Shown here piece after piece: positions 8,153 through 17,652 of a DNA stretch of 64,000 bases. Where the stretch lies: NCBI GenBank assembly GCA_964626015.1, contig CAZVCC010000009.1, positions 1 to 64,000 of the forward strand, written 5' to 3'. The translations under genes and the position numbers were made by a program. The stretch comes from CAIKZJ01 sp964626015. GTDB lineage: Bacteria > Bacteroidota > Ignavibacteria > Tepidaquicellales > Tepidaquicellaceae. Each line of letters opens with the position of its first letter. The stretch's first letter is position 1. A model generated the notes under the pieces. That model ran no database searches, was not told the origin of the DNA, and saw nothing but the letters and a program-made list of their open reading frames with translations.

Positions 8153-8888
8153 ATGATAGTAAAAGATAATCGAGCAGAAACCCCTCACGGTAATTCAATA
8201 ATATGGAAATATTACGGGTTAGATAAATTTCTTGATTTACTTTTCAACGAATCCTTGTTTTTTACTAATGCAAACAAAATGACCGATAAATATGAAGGGT
8301 TGATACCCAAAAGAAATGAAAAGCATATTTTAAAGTCGGTAGAAAAGGATAATAAAAAACAATTCAATCAAAAACATTTTATTGACTTAATAAACGCACT
8401 TAAAAAGCTAACTTTGATTAATTGTTGGACTATAAACAGAGATGAGTCTTATGCTTTATGGAAAATATATTTAGGTGGTGCAAAAGCAGGGGTTGCTAAC
8501 AGTTAGCAAACTTGAAAATGCTATCCGCTTAGGAAAAGACAGCTTTGATGAGGATATTTATATATCAAAAGTGAAATATACAGGGTTCATTGAAAAAGAC
8601 CCGCTTAATAGATTTAATGTAATAACCACCAAGAATAGATTTTATGAGTATGAAAGAGAAATGAGGTTATTCATTTTTAATTACGCCCCATCTGAAGGTG
8701 GATATGAAACACCCTATGATATAGGGATTGGGAGACGAGTAAAGGTTGATTTGAACGAACTAATAGAGAAAATATATATAAGTCCTTTTTCTGGGAAATG
8801 GTTTCATGAATCATTCTTAGAATTATTAAAGCGGGTAAACCCTAAATTAATACATAAGATAAACTATTCCGAAATATTAGATGACTAA
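8153..8888 (+). pseudogene. DUF2971 family gene, frameshifted
   Basis: Two overlapping frames together give one DUF2971-like protein. The first (8153-8506) carries the N-terminal part with ESYALWKIYLGGAKAGVA. The second (8475-8888) continues TVSKLENAIRL and the rest of the domain, including the FYEYEREMRLFIF motif. The frame changes at about 8490-8503, inside the segment where the family reads W-K-I-Y...G-V-A-I-x-T. A one-base indel is the simplest reading. It may be a real mutation or an assembly error. The 3' end overlaps the next start by 8 bp. Confidence 0.7.
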
Positions 8889-9309
8889 AAAAGACATAGC
8901 GTTACATCAACTTCGTGGTGCCGCAAAACATTTCAAAAACAAAGATTATATTTGTTCTATAACTTTGTCAAGTGCTGCCGAGGAAATTCTTGGCAGGATG
9001 GCAAAGAGAAGGAAGGGCGTTAATCAATTAGATATTGATATTGCTTATGCAAAGAGTTTAGGAGAATATTTGAAAAGAACAAATTCATTCATAAAACTAC
9101 TTGATGAAAAAACAATTGTTGGTAATAGGAATAAAATTAAGAATGAACTAAAACATAATCATTTAGGTAGAAATGTCATAGTAGAAACTGATTATGAGTT
9201 TGAAGCTGTAATGTTTTTTGTAAAAGCCATTAAAAATTATTTTGCTGCTTTTGGCGAGTTTCCAAAAGATAGAATAGTAATGCCACTATTTGAACATCTT
9301 ACATTATAA
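8881..9309 (+). CDS. Small helical protein, HEPN-like
   Basis: A 142-residue, almost entirely helical protein whose start overlaps the end of the DUF2971 gene by 8 bp, so the pair was probably translationally coupled. The pattern ALxxAAEEILGR...NxxKNELKH...FVKAIKNYF recalls small HEPN/AbiV-like island proteins. No canonical R-x4-H motif is seen, so a nuclease role is not supported. Pairing with a DUF2971 gene suggests a two-gene accessory unit of unknown function. Confidence 0.55.
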   Translation: MTKKDIALHQLRGAAKHFKNKDYICSITLSSAAEEILGRMAKRRKGVNQLDIDIAYAKSLGEYLKRTNSFIKLLDEKTIVGNRNKIKNELKHNHLGRNVIVETDYEFEAVMFFVKAIKNYFAAFGEFPKDRIVMPLFEHLTL

Positions 9310-9567
9310 TGCTTTTCTTATCCCGTTCCCACGCTGGAGCATGGGAACGAGTTGTAGTGTTGAACTAAAACGTCTAACTTTCAGACTTACAGGTGCAAAA
9401 TAAAACTCCCATCCCAAACATTCTCACCCGAAGGTACTCATTAGGTTGTGGAAAGCCCTTAAAGACATCCAAAGCGGCTTCATAAAGAATTCTGTCGTCA
9501 TTCGAGTGATGATCCAAGTAAATATCCCCTTAAATTTGTGTTTTTAAGGAATTCGAGAAACTGTCCG
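9310..9567. other. Spacer with REP-like hairpin
   Basis: No gene is seen. A hairpin CGTTCCCA (9324-9331) / TGGGAACG (9342-9349) resembles the short GTTCCCACGC...GGGAAC palindromes dispersed in many genomes and is probably a repetitive extragenic palindrome. It could also end transcription of the preceding gene, although no T run follows. Confidence 0.5.
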
Positions 9568-9744
9568 TCACTTTCTTATATAAGCATTCAACCCAATCAC
9601 CACAGGTTTTCCGTCAACAACACAATCCGTAACTACATTTCCGTGAGTGGTTGCGACTACTAAAGTTTTACCGGATGCACTTGGAGTAGGTTCCTGTAAA
9701 TCAATTTCTATGAATAACTTTCCGTTTTCAATTTTGACTTCCAT
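9568..9744 (-). CDS. Small conserved island protein (58 aa)
   Basis: The frame encodes 58 residues beginning MEVKIENGKLFIEIDLQ, with a core TPSASGKTLVVATTHGN and end VIGLNAYIRK. I recognise this pattern from small hypothetical proteins common in phages and integrative elements, with a predicted all-beta fold and no known function. A truncated second copy lies on the same strand at 11823-11915, on the other side of the NERD-helicase gene. Confidence 0.75.
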   Translation of the reverse strand: MEVKIENGKLFIEIDLQEPTPSASGKTLVVATTHGNVVTDCVVDGKPVVIGLNAYIRK

Positions 9745-9940
9745 ATTAATCTATTGTTAAATTATTCTAATTTGAAAGAAACGATTAATATAATCAAGTT
9801 AATATTGTTGCTAATACGGTTACGAATTAAGATATGAAATAAATCCTTTACATCTTTCTAATAATTTAAGTATTTTTAAATCTATATCAAGTCGAGAGTT
9901 TTTTAATTAAGGAAGCATAAAGAATAAAATATATTTGATT

Positions 9941-11830
9941 ATGGCAATTTTAAATCCTTCAATCGAAATAATAGATAAAATTAAACCACTTCCAACAGAT
10001 GGCGAGAGATCCTTGCTAAATTATCTTTCGGTTAGCTTAGATGATTCATTTGAAATATTTTTCCAACCGTATTTAAATGGTGATAGACCAGACATTATCA
10101 TTTTAAAAAAATCATTTGGAGCGCATATTATTGAAGTTAAAGATTGGAATATAATACATTACAATATTGATGATAATGCGGATTGGCGTTTAAAAGAAGA
10201 CAATACTCATATCTTATCTCCTTTTGAACAAGTATTTAAATATAAAAATAATCTTTATAATTTACATATCAAGGAATTAAATGAGGTTTATAATTCAGAC
10301 GTACATGCATTCGGGTTAGTTTCTTGTTCAATTTACTTTCATCATGAAAATACAGACGATATTAAATATTTTGTTAATAAAGATCAACTGCTTAGTCATA
10401 AGAAACATCAAGAGAATCTTAAATATATCGATATTTATGGGAATGATTTTATTACTAATAATCGCATTAACACATTAGTTAATAGATATCCTTTAAATAG
10501 ACACAATGCACTATTCACGGATACATTGTACAATAGTTTCAAAAGATACTTACAAGCACCGTTTCATCTATTAGAAGAAGGGAAAGATATAAAATATACA
10601 AAAGCACAAATAGAACTATCAAAAAGCGAATTACGCCCCCGAAGAAAGATAAAAGGGTTTGCTGGTTGTGGTAAAACACTAGTATTGGCTAAAAGAGCTG
10701 TTAATGCTCATATTAGAACAAACAATAGGATACTTATCCTTACATATAATATTGCTTTAAGAAACTATATTCATGATAGGATTAGCGAAATTAGAGAAAA
10801 TTTTAATTGGTCTTATTTTGAAATTGTTAATTATCATCAATTTATCAAAGGTAATGCTGCGAATTATAATTTATCAATTAATGATTTCTCAGCATTTAAT
10901 AATCCGAAGTTTTTTGAACCGGTAAAAGATAAAATAATTAAATATGAGGTTATTTTAATAGATGAAATTCAAGATTACCAAACAGAATGGCTCAAACTAG
11001 TCCATGATTATTTCTTAGTAGAAGATGGTGAGTTTGCCGTGTTCGGTGATGAAAAACAGAATATATACGATAGAAAACTAGACGAAAATAAAGAACCTGT
11101 TACTGTTGGAATACCTGGTATTTTCAATAGATCATTAAACAAATCCTTCAGATTCACTCCTGAAATTTCTAGGCTTGCCGAATTATTTCAAAAAGAGTAT
11201 TTTCAAATAAAATATAATTTAGATGATATCGAAGTATCTACTCAGGAAGAATTTGATTATAACAGTAATATAGAATATTATTTTTCTTCAAATCATCAAA
11301 TAGATTTATTTAATCTAATATATGGTGTTCTTGATAAATATTCAATTCAACCTTCTGATGTGGCAATTTTATCTTCCACTGTTGATCGAATAAGAGATTT
11401 TGAATATTCGGTTAGAAAACAAAAAAACGAAGCAACTACAAGAATGTTTGAATCTAAAGAAGAATACGATGAATTAAAAAGGAAGTACACCACAACTCTA
11501 AAGGATGGTCATATAATATTTAACGAAAAGAATTTTAGAGAGGTTATTAAAAATATTAGGAGGTTAAACAAGTTACATTTTTGGATGAAAACTGGTACAA
11601 TGAAATTTTCTACAATACATAGTTTTAAAGGTTGGGAAACCCATACACTGTTCTTAATAATATTAGATAAAGAGAAGGATTCAATTGCTGAAGAGTCACA
11701 TTGGTTGTTGGATGAACTAATCTATACTGCAATGACTAGATGCAGACGTAATTTGTTTATTATCAATTTAGGTAATTTTAAATATGATGTGTTTTTTAAA
11801 AATAACATAGAAAAGAAATTTACTATTTAG
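9941..11830 (+). CDS. NERD nuclease-domain / UvrD-like helicase fusion
   Basis: A 629-residue protein, with the start taken at ATG 9941; a TTG two codons earlier is less likely. Residues ~20-140 match a NERD nuclease-related domain (DRPDIIIL, then HIIEVKDWN with the E-x-K catalytic pair). Residues ~240-625 form a superfamily 1 helicase: Walker A GFAGCGKT, Walker B ILIDEIQDYQ, a GDEKQNIYDR motif, late motif STIHSFKGWE, and YTAMTRCRRNLF. Such NERD-helicase proteins cut and unwind foreign DNA in several defence settings. It is a single-gene unit inserted between two copies of a small gene. Confidence 0.85.
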   Translation: MAILNPSIEIIDKIKPLPTDGERSLLNYLSVSLDDSFEIFFQPYLNGDRPDIIILKKSFGAHIIEVKDWNIIHYNIDDNADWRLKEDNTHILSPFEQVFKYKNNLYNLHIKELNEVYNSDVHAFGLVSCSIYFHHENTDDIKYFVNKDQLLSHKKHQENLKYIDIYGNDFITNNRINTLVNRYPLNRHNALFTDTLYNSFKRYLQAPFHLLEEGKDIKYTKAQIELSKSELRPRRKIKGFAGCGKTLVLAKRAVNAHIRTNNRILILTYNIALRNYIHDRISEIRENFNWSYFEIVNYHQFIKGNAANYNLSINDFSAFNNPKFFEPVKDKIIKYEVILIDEIQDYQTEWLKLVHDYFLVEDGEFAVFGDEKQNIYDRKLDENKEPVTVGIPGIFNRSLNKSFRFTPEISRLAELFQKEYFQIKYNLDDIEVSTQEEFDYNSNIEYYFSSNHQIDLFNLIYGVLDKYSIQPSDVAILSSTVDRIRDFEYSVRKQKNEATTRMFESKEEYDELKRKYTTTLKDGHIIFNEKNFREVIKNIRRLNKLHFWMKTGTMKFSTIHSFKGWETHTLFLIILDKEKDSIAEESHWLLDELIYTAMTRCRRNLFIINLGNFKYDVFFKNNIEKKFTI

Positions 11831-11915
11831 AATTAATATTTCGTGTTTTAGGATGCATTAGGGACTGTAAATTGATTTCTACAAATAACTTTCCGTTTTC
11901 AATCTTGACTTCCAT
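11823..11915 (-). pseudogene. Truncated copy of the 58-aa small protein
   Basis: The first 17 codons (MEVKIENGKLFVEINLQ) match the start of the small gene at 9568-9744, with several synonymous and a few conservative changes. Homology ends at about 11866 and the frame then runs into unrelated sequence and stops. The remnant overlaps the last codons of the NERD-helicase gene on the opposite strand. Confidence 0.75.
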
Positions 11916-12038
11916 TTTGTTCTCCTGATTTAGTATTTGAAAAGGATATCATGTTAAACGCGCGGATTATATTGATAATTCATAGTCAGTGGAAAAATTT
12001 GTATTCTATTATTCTTTATGTTTTAATAATAATTCCCC

Positions 12039-12578
12039 CTAATTCGGATTCTTCATCTGTTCCCACTCCTTATCCGAGTTATCCAAATCCCTTTTTGCCT
12101 CCGCATTCATCCCAAGATTAAATTGAGCTGCATACTTCAGCAGCGGCGTAAGCATATCATCGGGTTTTTTCTCGAGCACTGTATCATAATCTTTTATTGC
12201 TTTTTCATACTCCCCTCTGTTGTTGTAAAGAACCCCTCTGCTCTGTCTCGCATCCAAACAATCCGCATTAATTTTTATAGCCTCCGTGTAATCGTCAATC
12301 GCCTTTTCTTTCTCTTTCAGAAACGACCACGCCCTCGCTCGCCCAAGATAGCTCTTTTCAAGCTCATACCCAAACTCAATCGCCTTGCTGTAACAGCTTA
12401 CCGCTTCCTTGTACTTTTCCAGCTCATTAAAAACTATCCCCAGGTTATTAAAATACTTCCCCTCTATCGGGCATATGTTTACCGCTCTTAAAAGGCACTC
12501 CGCTGCTTTTTCAAAATCCTTTTCTTCAAAAGCTTTCTTCGCCTCTTCGTTGCACTCTTCCGCTTTCTCTTTTGACAT
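12039..12578 (-). CDS. TPR-repeat protein (179 aa)
   Basis: The protein consists of about four tetratricopeptide repeats of 34 residues, seen as A-x-x-C-x-x-x-A units (AAECLLRAVNICP, AVSCYSKAIEFG, AIDDYTEAIKIN, AIKDYDTVLEKKP). I place the start at 12578 (MSKEKAEECN), 10 bp after the stop of the upstream TPR gene. A longer frame would overlap that gene and adds no domain. TPRs mediate protein-protein contacts in the cytoplasm. No catalytic domain or signal is seen. Confidence 0.8.
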   Translation of the reverse strand: MSKEKAEECNEEAKKAFEEKDFEKAAECLLRAVNICPIEGKYFNNLGIVFNELEKYKEAVSCYSKAIEFGYELEKSYLGRARAWSFLKEKEKAIDDYTEAIKINADCLDARQSRGVLYNNRGEYEKAIKDYDTVLEKKPDDMLTPLLKYAAQFNLGMNAEAKRDLDNSDKEWEQMKNPN

Positions 12579-12588
12579 AATAATTAAT

Positions 12589-13653
12589 TTATAATTCCTC
12601 CAAAAACTCCTTAGCCGGCTCGAACCCAAGCCCCCAGGCTTTCTTCAAATCTTCTTCTACTTTTTCTAAATTTCCCAAATCGAAATTTGCCAACCCTCGG
12701 TTGTAATAAAACCCCCCATCATAAGGATTAATCTCTATTGCTTTTGAAAAATCTTCTATTGCTTTTTTTAATTCTTCCAGTCTTGCGAAAGAAATACCCC
12801 TGGTGGAATATGCATGACTAAAATACGGATTAATCTCAATAGCCCTTGTGAAATCCAGTATAGCATCCGCAGAATTCTGAAATCCATACTCTAAAGCAAT
12901 TCCTCTCGAATAATACATCTCTTCAACATTCTGATTTAGACTTATTGCCTCGTCGAAATCCTCAATTGCCTTTCTGAAATCATCTAATCTGTAAAAAACC
13001 TTCCCTCGTCCCAAATAAGCTATTGAATCGTTTGGGTCAAGTAATATCGCTTTATTCAAATGTATTAACGCATTATCGTTCTCATTCAGGTAATAATAAG
13101 CTAATCCGCAGTTGCAATGCCCACCTGCATAATCTGGCTTTATCTCAACTGATTTCTTAAAATAGTAAAGTGCCTTTTTAAAATTATGCATATCGTGATA
13201 AAGCAATCCGCAATTGTGATATGCCTCTGCAAAATCAGGATTTGCTTCAAATGCCTTTCTATAATCCGCTATTATCATATCTAAAACCTCTTTGGTTCTT
13301 TTGCCTCCTTTTGTCATTTCCTTTCTTACATTGGCTCTGTTATTATAAGCTAAAGCCAACAACGGATTCAGCTCAATTGCTTTTGTGTATTCCTCAACAG
13401 CTTTTTCAAAATCTCGCAAATGATCGCTGTACAAACTTCCCCTGTTATTATATGCGTTTGCATTATTCGGATTCAGCTCCATTATTTTATTATAATCCGC
13501 TAAGGCATTATCAATATCATTTAACTCCAGATAAAAGTTACCTCGGCATAAATATAGATCCTCATAATCCGGTTTTTCTTCAATCATTTTTGTCAGTATT
13601 TCAATATAATCTTCCGGCGTCGGCCCCCTTTTCTTTTTATCTTCGTTTTCCAT
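12589..13653 (-). CDS. TPR-repeat protein (354 aa)
   Basis: Nine or ten TPR units fill the whole protein after a charged start MENEDKKKRG; examples are AVEEYTKAIELNP, ALYYFKKSVEIKP, AIEDFDEAISLN and AIEDFSKAIEINP. I choose the start at 13653. The longer frame beginning 57 bases upstream adds a hydrophobic stretch that does not look like part of the repeat protein. It is followed 10 bp later by a second TPR gene, so the two form a small operon. Function is unknown; in islands such proteins often act as scaffolds or sensors. Confidence 0.82.
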   Translation of the reverse strand: MENEDKKKRGPTPEDYIEILTKMIEEKPDYEDLYLCRGNFYLELNDIDNALADYNKIMELNPNNANAYNNRGSLYSDHLRDFEKAVEEYTKAIELNPLLALAYNNRANVRKEMTKGGKRTKEVLDMIIADYRKAFEANPDFAEAYHNCGLLYHDMHNFKKALYYFKKSVEIKPDYAGGHCNCGLAYYYLNENDNALIHLNKAILLDPNDSIAYLGRGKVFYRLDDFRKAIEDFDEAISLNQNVEEMYYSRGIALEYGFQNSADAILDFTRAIEINPYFSHAYSTRGISFARLEELKKAIEDFSKAIEINPYDGGFYYNRGLANFDLGNLEKVEEDLKKAWGLGFEPAKEFLEEL

Positions 13654-13810
13654 AATCCAATAATTTAATTTATTCAAATATACCGTTTTCAATAATACAA
13701 AAATTATCATTCCATGATAATTTTTCTCCTTATCTCCTCTGCTTTATTTCTTTTAAACTTAAAACACAATGGTATAATAAGATTTAATTATTTGAAGAAA
13801 TCTATTGGAT

Positions 13811-14311
13811 TCAATACCCTACAGATTCCATGATAAGTCCTGGGGTTAGTTGCGAAACATCAAGGTCCAAATCCTGAGCTAATTTTTTAATGTTTACCCC
13901 AAAGATTTCTGCATAATCACCAATATCCGTACATTCCGTAATATCTTCATCCATTGCATCGTCGTTAACTACCTCTGTATCCTGCCTTTCATATAAAGAG
14001 TAGTACTTATTCAAACTTGGATAAGAGATCGTTTCCCCGTTATTAATAGTTCGGGTTTCAACTGTCAAATCAATACACAATTTACATCCTACCAAATCAA
14101 GTCCGTCGTAATTAACCGTATTTACCCCTGCTTTAGAATAAAGGAGCTTAAGAAGTTTCATGTAGTTCCCTGCTTGATATATTCTTTGTTCAAAAAACCC
14201 ATCAGAATTTTCAAACCTAACAAGTAAATAGGGTGTCTTTTTAAACTCACTTATGCCGGTTGTTACCGAGGTGATTTTTACATCAAATGTTCCGGTTGAT
14301 AAATTTTTCAT
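13811..14311 (-). CDS. DUF669-like putative ssDNA-binding protein
   Basis: A 166-residue protein whose first 110 residues have the pattern of phage DUF669 / OB-fold single-strand-binding proteins: GTFDVKITSV, then KTPYLLVRFEN, a Leu-rich helix LLKLLYSKAG, and GCKLCIDLTVET followed by a short Tyr/Pro strand. The C-terminal third is acidic, as in many ssDNA-binding proteins. This suggests a replication or recombination role inherited from a phage or plasmid. Similarity is judged by eye and is moderate. Confidence 0.5.
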   Translation of the reverse strand: MKNLSTGTFDVKITSVTTGISEFKKTPYLLVRFENSDGFFEQRIYQAGNYMKLLKLLYSKAGVNTVNYDGLDLVGCKLCIDLTVETRTINNGETISYPSLNKYYSLYERQDTEVVNDDAMDEDITECTDIGDYAEIFGVNIKKLAQDLDLDVSQLTPGLIMESVGY

Positions 14312-14440
14312 GGCTAGTATAGTTTAAGTTTTTATTTGCATTTATTCACTTTCTATACAAAGTTATATAGGAAATAGAAAGGATAGATTTCGGAAAGTTT
14401 GCGGAAAGTTATGAGAAAATGAAGCTTTGTAAAATGATAA

Positions 14441-15340
14441 TTAACTTGAAGAATCTATTTTGTCAATTCGAATTTCTTTCTTGTATTCATCCTTTCCAAT
14501 TCTTACAAAACCATCACTATCTAAACAATTAAAACCCCCTGGAAGATAAATCGAGTATTTATCCGTGACAATATATCTTTCAATATGTTCTGTATCAAAA
14601 TTACTGTCGAAGAATTCTATAATAATTTTATACCCCTTTTGTTTTAAAGTTTTGATAAAATTATCGAAATTTTTATATTTCTCGGTTTCCTTTTTTAAAG
14701 ATCGAAATACATATATAATAATATCAGACGATATAGGTACAATATCAAAAAAATTCTTAAAATTTGAAAAATTGTGTTTACCGGTTATATATGGCTCATA
14801 TATTTTAATAGTTTTAGATTTTCTAATGAAGGGCAACAAGAGTCTGTTTAAATCCATAAACTCGACTTCTTTTAAATTAACAACCATGGGTAAATTTTTA
14901 AGTCTATGATGTAATTCGGGCTTAATTAGTGATGTTGAGTTATGAAATTCTAAATCAGTATATTTTTTTGATAATTTGTTTATCTCACTTGATTGAAGAA
15001 GAGGATTAAAAAACAACTTATCAAACGTTAATTTACATAATTCAAAGAAATCAATATCCTCATAGTTATTATATGCTACATCAAGTTGGGGACTATTCTT
15101 TAACCAGTTTTCAAATATCTCTTTTAAATAATAAAATTTATTTGAATCTTTTGTTGACTCTTCTAAGGAATCAATTAACTGAGACATTTTTTTAAAAAGA
15201 TTGCGGTGTTTGTCGTCTACTATACTGTTGTCATCTAAAACACAAATGCAATCTTTAACCTCATCATTTCTGAAAGGATTAACCGATTTACTTATAAAAA
15301 AATTTATTACATCACTAGTTAGAACTATTTGTTGTTCCAT
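14441..15340 (-). CDS. PLD-like (MIT_C-like) domain protein, partner of AAA ATPase
   Basis: The start is taken at 15340 (MEQQIVLTSD), overlapping the upstream ATPase gene by 26 bp. The C-terminal ~120 residues resemble the phospholipase D-like MIT_C fold: KTIKIYEPYITG, IIIYVFRS, GYKIIIEFFDS, then HIERYIVTDKYSIYLPGG, where family members have H-x-R-x-I-x-T-D-x-x-x-x-x-x-L-G-x-G. The full HKD motif is degenerate, so catalytic activity is uncertain. The N-terminal half is helical and unassigned. Tight coupling to a DUF3696-type ATPase suggests a two-component conflict system with this protein as effector or adaptor. Confidence 0.6.
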   Translation of the reverse strand: MEQQIVLTSDVINFFISKSVNPFRNDEVKDCICVLDDNSIVDDKHRNLFKKMSQLIDSLEESTKDSNKFYYLKEIFENWLKNSPQLDVAYNNYEDIDFFELCKLTFDKLFFNPLLQSSEINKLSKKYTDLEFHNSTSLIKPELHHRLKNLPMVVNLKEVEFMDLNRLLLPFIRKSKTIKIYEPYITGKHNFSNFKNFFDIVPISSDIIIYVFRSLKKETEKYKNFDNFIKTLKQKGYKIIIEFFDSNFDTEHIERYIVTDKYSIYLPGGFNCLDSDGFVRIGKDEYKKEIRIDKIDSSS

Positions 15341-17234
15341 TTTTTTCCTTAGCAAAAAGTAATTGTTTAGTTAATTTATAACTTTCATCAAAAAATCCTT
15401 TGGGCCATTGTTCATCAAAAAAACCATCGTTATTTATTCTCATTTCCTTTGCGGTTGTACCATCGTCATTGTCAAAATAAAACACCGAAACAGTATTTTT
15501 ATCAATATTACCTTTCGCAATTTCTATTTGCACCTTTTTTAAAATGTGTTCGCTATGAGTTTCCATAATCACATTATTGAAATTATTAAATTTTGATATG
15601 TCTTTCAATAAAATACTAATATAATCTGCCTGAAGTTTAGGATGTAAATGTAACTCGGGTTGCTCAATATACAAAGAGTTAAATGAATCAACTGATATAC
15701 TTAAATCCTCGGCATATACCATAAAACCTACTTGATATGAAATTGCATCCTCTCGATAAAGATTATAATCGTAGGATTCAATTAATAAACAATGACCCAA
15801 TAAAACCGGTAAAAGCTGTAAAAATCCACTGCTTTCATTTAACATTAAATTAAGAGTATAATTATCTTTTATAATATAAATGCGTCCAATATCATCCTCT
15901 TTTGATATAAATATTGAACCTTTAAATCCTAATTTCGAAATCATATCATTAATGTTAAATGAAATGTTTGCGATTATAGATGGTGGAACCAAATTATTTT
16001 CTATCTCATCATAACTTGTTAATCTATCAATAAAATCATTATGTTTAATTAATTTTGTTAAAATTAACCTTTCATTTTTATTTAATGCTTTTTCAATTTT
16101 GTATTTAGCCGTATTATTTTCTTCAGAGTTCCTAGAACTATATAAAGCCCAAATATCATTGTCTGATAATATATTTCTGATTTTGTTTGTTATTTTAATT
16201 AAATCAGCAAAATGTTTAAAAGTACTTACATTTTTCGATTCGTCATTATTCAATAGATTTAGAAATTTAACAACACTTTCTTGGTGTTTATAAAGGTTAT
16301 TAAGTAAATTATAATAATCTTTATTACTAAAAATATTATCTTCCAAAAGATAAATTTTAGCTGGTGGCATTCTAAGCTGTGGAAGGTGAAAAGATAGGAA
16401 GTAATTATTAAACATTAGTGGCAATAAATTAAAATACAAGTAATATGACATTAAATCCTGAACATCTTTTGTTTTATACAACTCCTTTGCCATATTGGGA
16501 TTTAAGGTTGCACCGTCTTTTAGCCCGAAATCCTTAGTTATTTTATATTGAACATTATTTAGTTTCTTTATATAATTATCATTGTCAATTTTGTAAAAGG
16601 GCAACATTGAATAAGGAATACTAATGTGTGGTTTATCTGACGTATAGTTTTCAGCAATGTTGTTTTTGGGTGTTACTTTCACATATAAACTGTTTTCGTC
16701 AATAAGAAAATTCAATTTTTTTCTGCTTTTTAAATCTTTAAAAGTAATCTTACTTAGGTATCCTTTGCCACTGCTGTTAGAAAATTCGAAGTATACAGAT
16801 ATATTTGCTTTTAACTTATCTCTATTTTCATATCTATCAGTATCCGGGATAAGATTATCATCGAAAGATCCAGTTTCGACAGGTTTAAATATATTTTTCG
16901 GAAACCAATAATTAAAATCAAGAATAAACTCAAAGGAGATTTTTTTAGAAATATCGTTATCTGATACTGTTTGTTCAAAGGAAATTAGGTCAATGGTATC
17001 TGCCACATTATATTGTAATTGAGGTACTTTATCTCTAACATATCTGCTTTCGGGTCTTTTACTTTTATCGTTTTTGTTTAATGGAAGTACGTTTTTCTTA
17101 AAGAATAACATTGCACGGATAAAATTGCTTTTCCCTGATGAATTAGCACCAAAGAGCAGTGTCAAAGGTTTTGGTTCAATCTCAAAATCTTTAAGGGTCT
17201 TGAAGTTCTTTATCTTTATCTTTTTAATAAACAT
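15315..17234 (-). CDS. AAA ATPase, DUF3696/AAA15 type
   Basis: A 639-residue ABC/SMC-like ATPase. Walker A is GANSSGKS at 29-36. The conserved SSGFLQLLPVLLG segment is where DUF3696 proteins carry their signature helix. Walker B reads LYIEQPELHLHP at about 520-531, the H-loop is METHSEHIL at about 553-561, and the C-terminal tail shows the FFDEQWPKGFFDES pattern. Related ATPases act as sensors or motors in PARIS-like, Gabija-like and other defence systems. The next gene (PLD-like) overlaps its end. A CARF protein and a 65-aa protein lie upstream on the same strand. Confidence 0.85.
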   Translation of the reverse strand: MFIKKIKIKNFKTLKDFEIEPKPLTLLFGANSSGKSNFIRAMLFFKKNVLPLNKNDKSKRPESRYVRDKVPQLQYNVADTIDLISFEQTVSDNDISKKISFEFILDFNYWFPKNIFKPVETGSFDDNLIPDTDRYENRDKLKANISVYFEFSNSSGKGYLSKITFKDLKSRKKLNFLIDENSLYVKVTPKNNIAENYTSDKPHISIPYSMLPFYKIDNDNYIKKLNNVQYKITKDFGLKDGATLNPNMAKELYKTKDVQDLMSYYLYFNLLPLMFNNYFLSFHLPQLRMPPAKIYLLEDNIFSNKDYYNLLNNLYKHQESVVKFLNLLNNDESKNVSTFKHFADLIKITNKIRNILSDNDIWALYSSRNSEENNTAKYKIEKALNKNERLILTKLIKHNDFIDRLTSYDEIENNLVPPSIIANISFNINDMISKLGFKGSIFISKEDDIGRIYIIKDNYTLNLMLNESSGFLQLLPVLLGHCLLIESYDYNLYREDAISYQVGFMVYAEDLSISVDSFNSLYIEQPELHLHPKLQADYISILLKDISKFNNFNNVIMETHSEHILKKVQIEIAKGNIDKNTVSVFYFDNDDGTTAKEMRINNDGFFDEQWPKGFFDESYKLTKQLLFAKEKNGTTNSSN

Positions 17235-17381
17235 TTTTATGAACTGATTAATTAATATTAAATTGCAGTGGTTCTGTGTGTATTGTTTTTAAAACCTCGT
17301 TCACCATATAAACCGTTAAAAGCAAATATTTAAAACAATTTATAATTTCACTAACAAACATATTATTTTGAAAATCTAAAT

Positions 17382-17579
17382 TCATAGTTCTAAATTCTCA
17401 AGAATAATGCTATCCGACAGTTTGTCAAACTCGTTAATTATTAATAGTTTATCGTGTTCCTTTAGTCTTTTCTGTGTTTCCGCAAAAATAAATTCCTTGA
17501 AAGCACTTTTATCCATTAATAAATTGTTGCCGGAATTTACCGCACCATTTTTTATATCTTGTATTAATTCTCTTATCAT
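17382..17579 (-). CDS. Small helical protein (65 aa)
   Basis: A 65-residue charged helical protein (MIRELIQDIKNGAVNSGNN...). It sits between the CARF gene (73 bp upstream) and the AAA gene (147 bp downstream), all on the same strand. No family is recognised. Its position suggests a regulator, adaptor or antitoxin for the neighbouring module, but no motif proves this. Confidence 0.5.
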   Translation of the reverse strand: MIRELIQDIKNGAVNSGNNLLMDKSAFKEFIFAETQKRLKEHDKLLIINEFDKLSDSIILENLEL

Positions 17580-17652
17580 TAGGTTATATGTTTTGATTCA
17601 ATACAAAATATATAATTCTTCTTAACTAAAGATTTCCGAAACTTTGCGGAAA

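Noticed and set aside
12039..12629. Longer start for the small TPR gene (12629)
   Set aside because: It would overlap the upstream TPR gene and add residues with no TPR or signal character; ATG 12578 follows the upstream stop.
13221..13655. Plus-strand ORF (144 aa) opposite the TPR gene
   Set aside because: Antisense of a repeat protein; periodic Leu/Tyr/Pro composition comes from the TPR codons.
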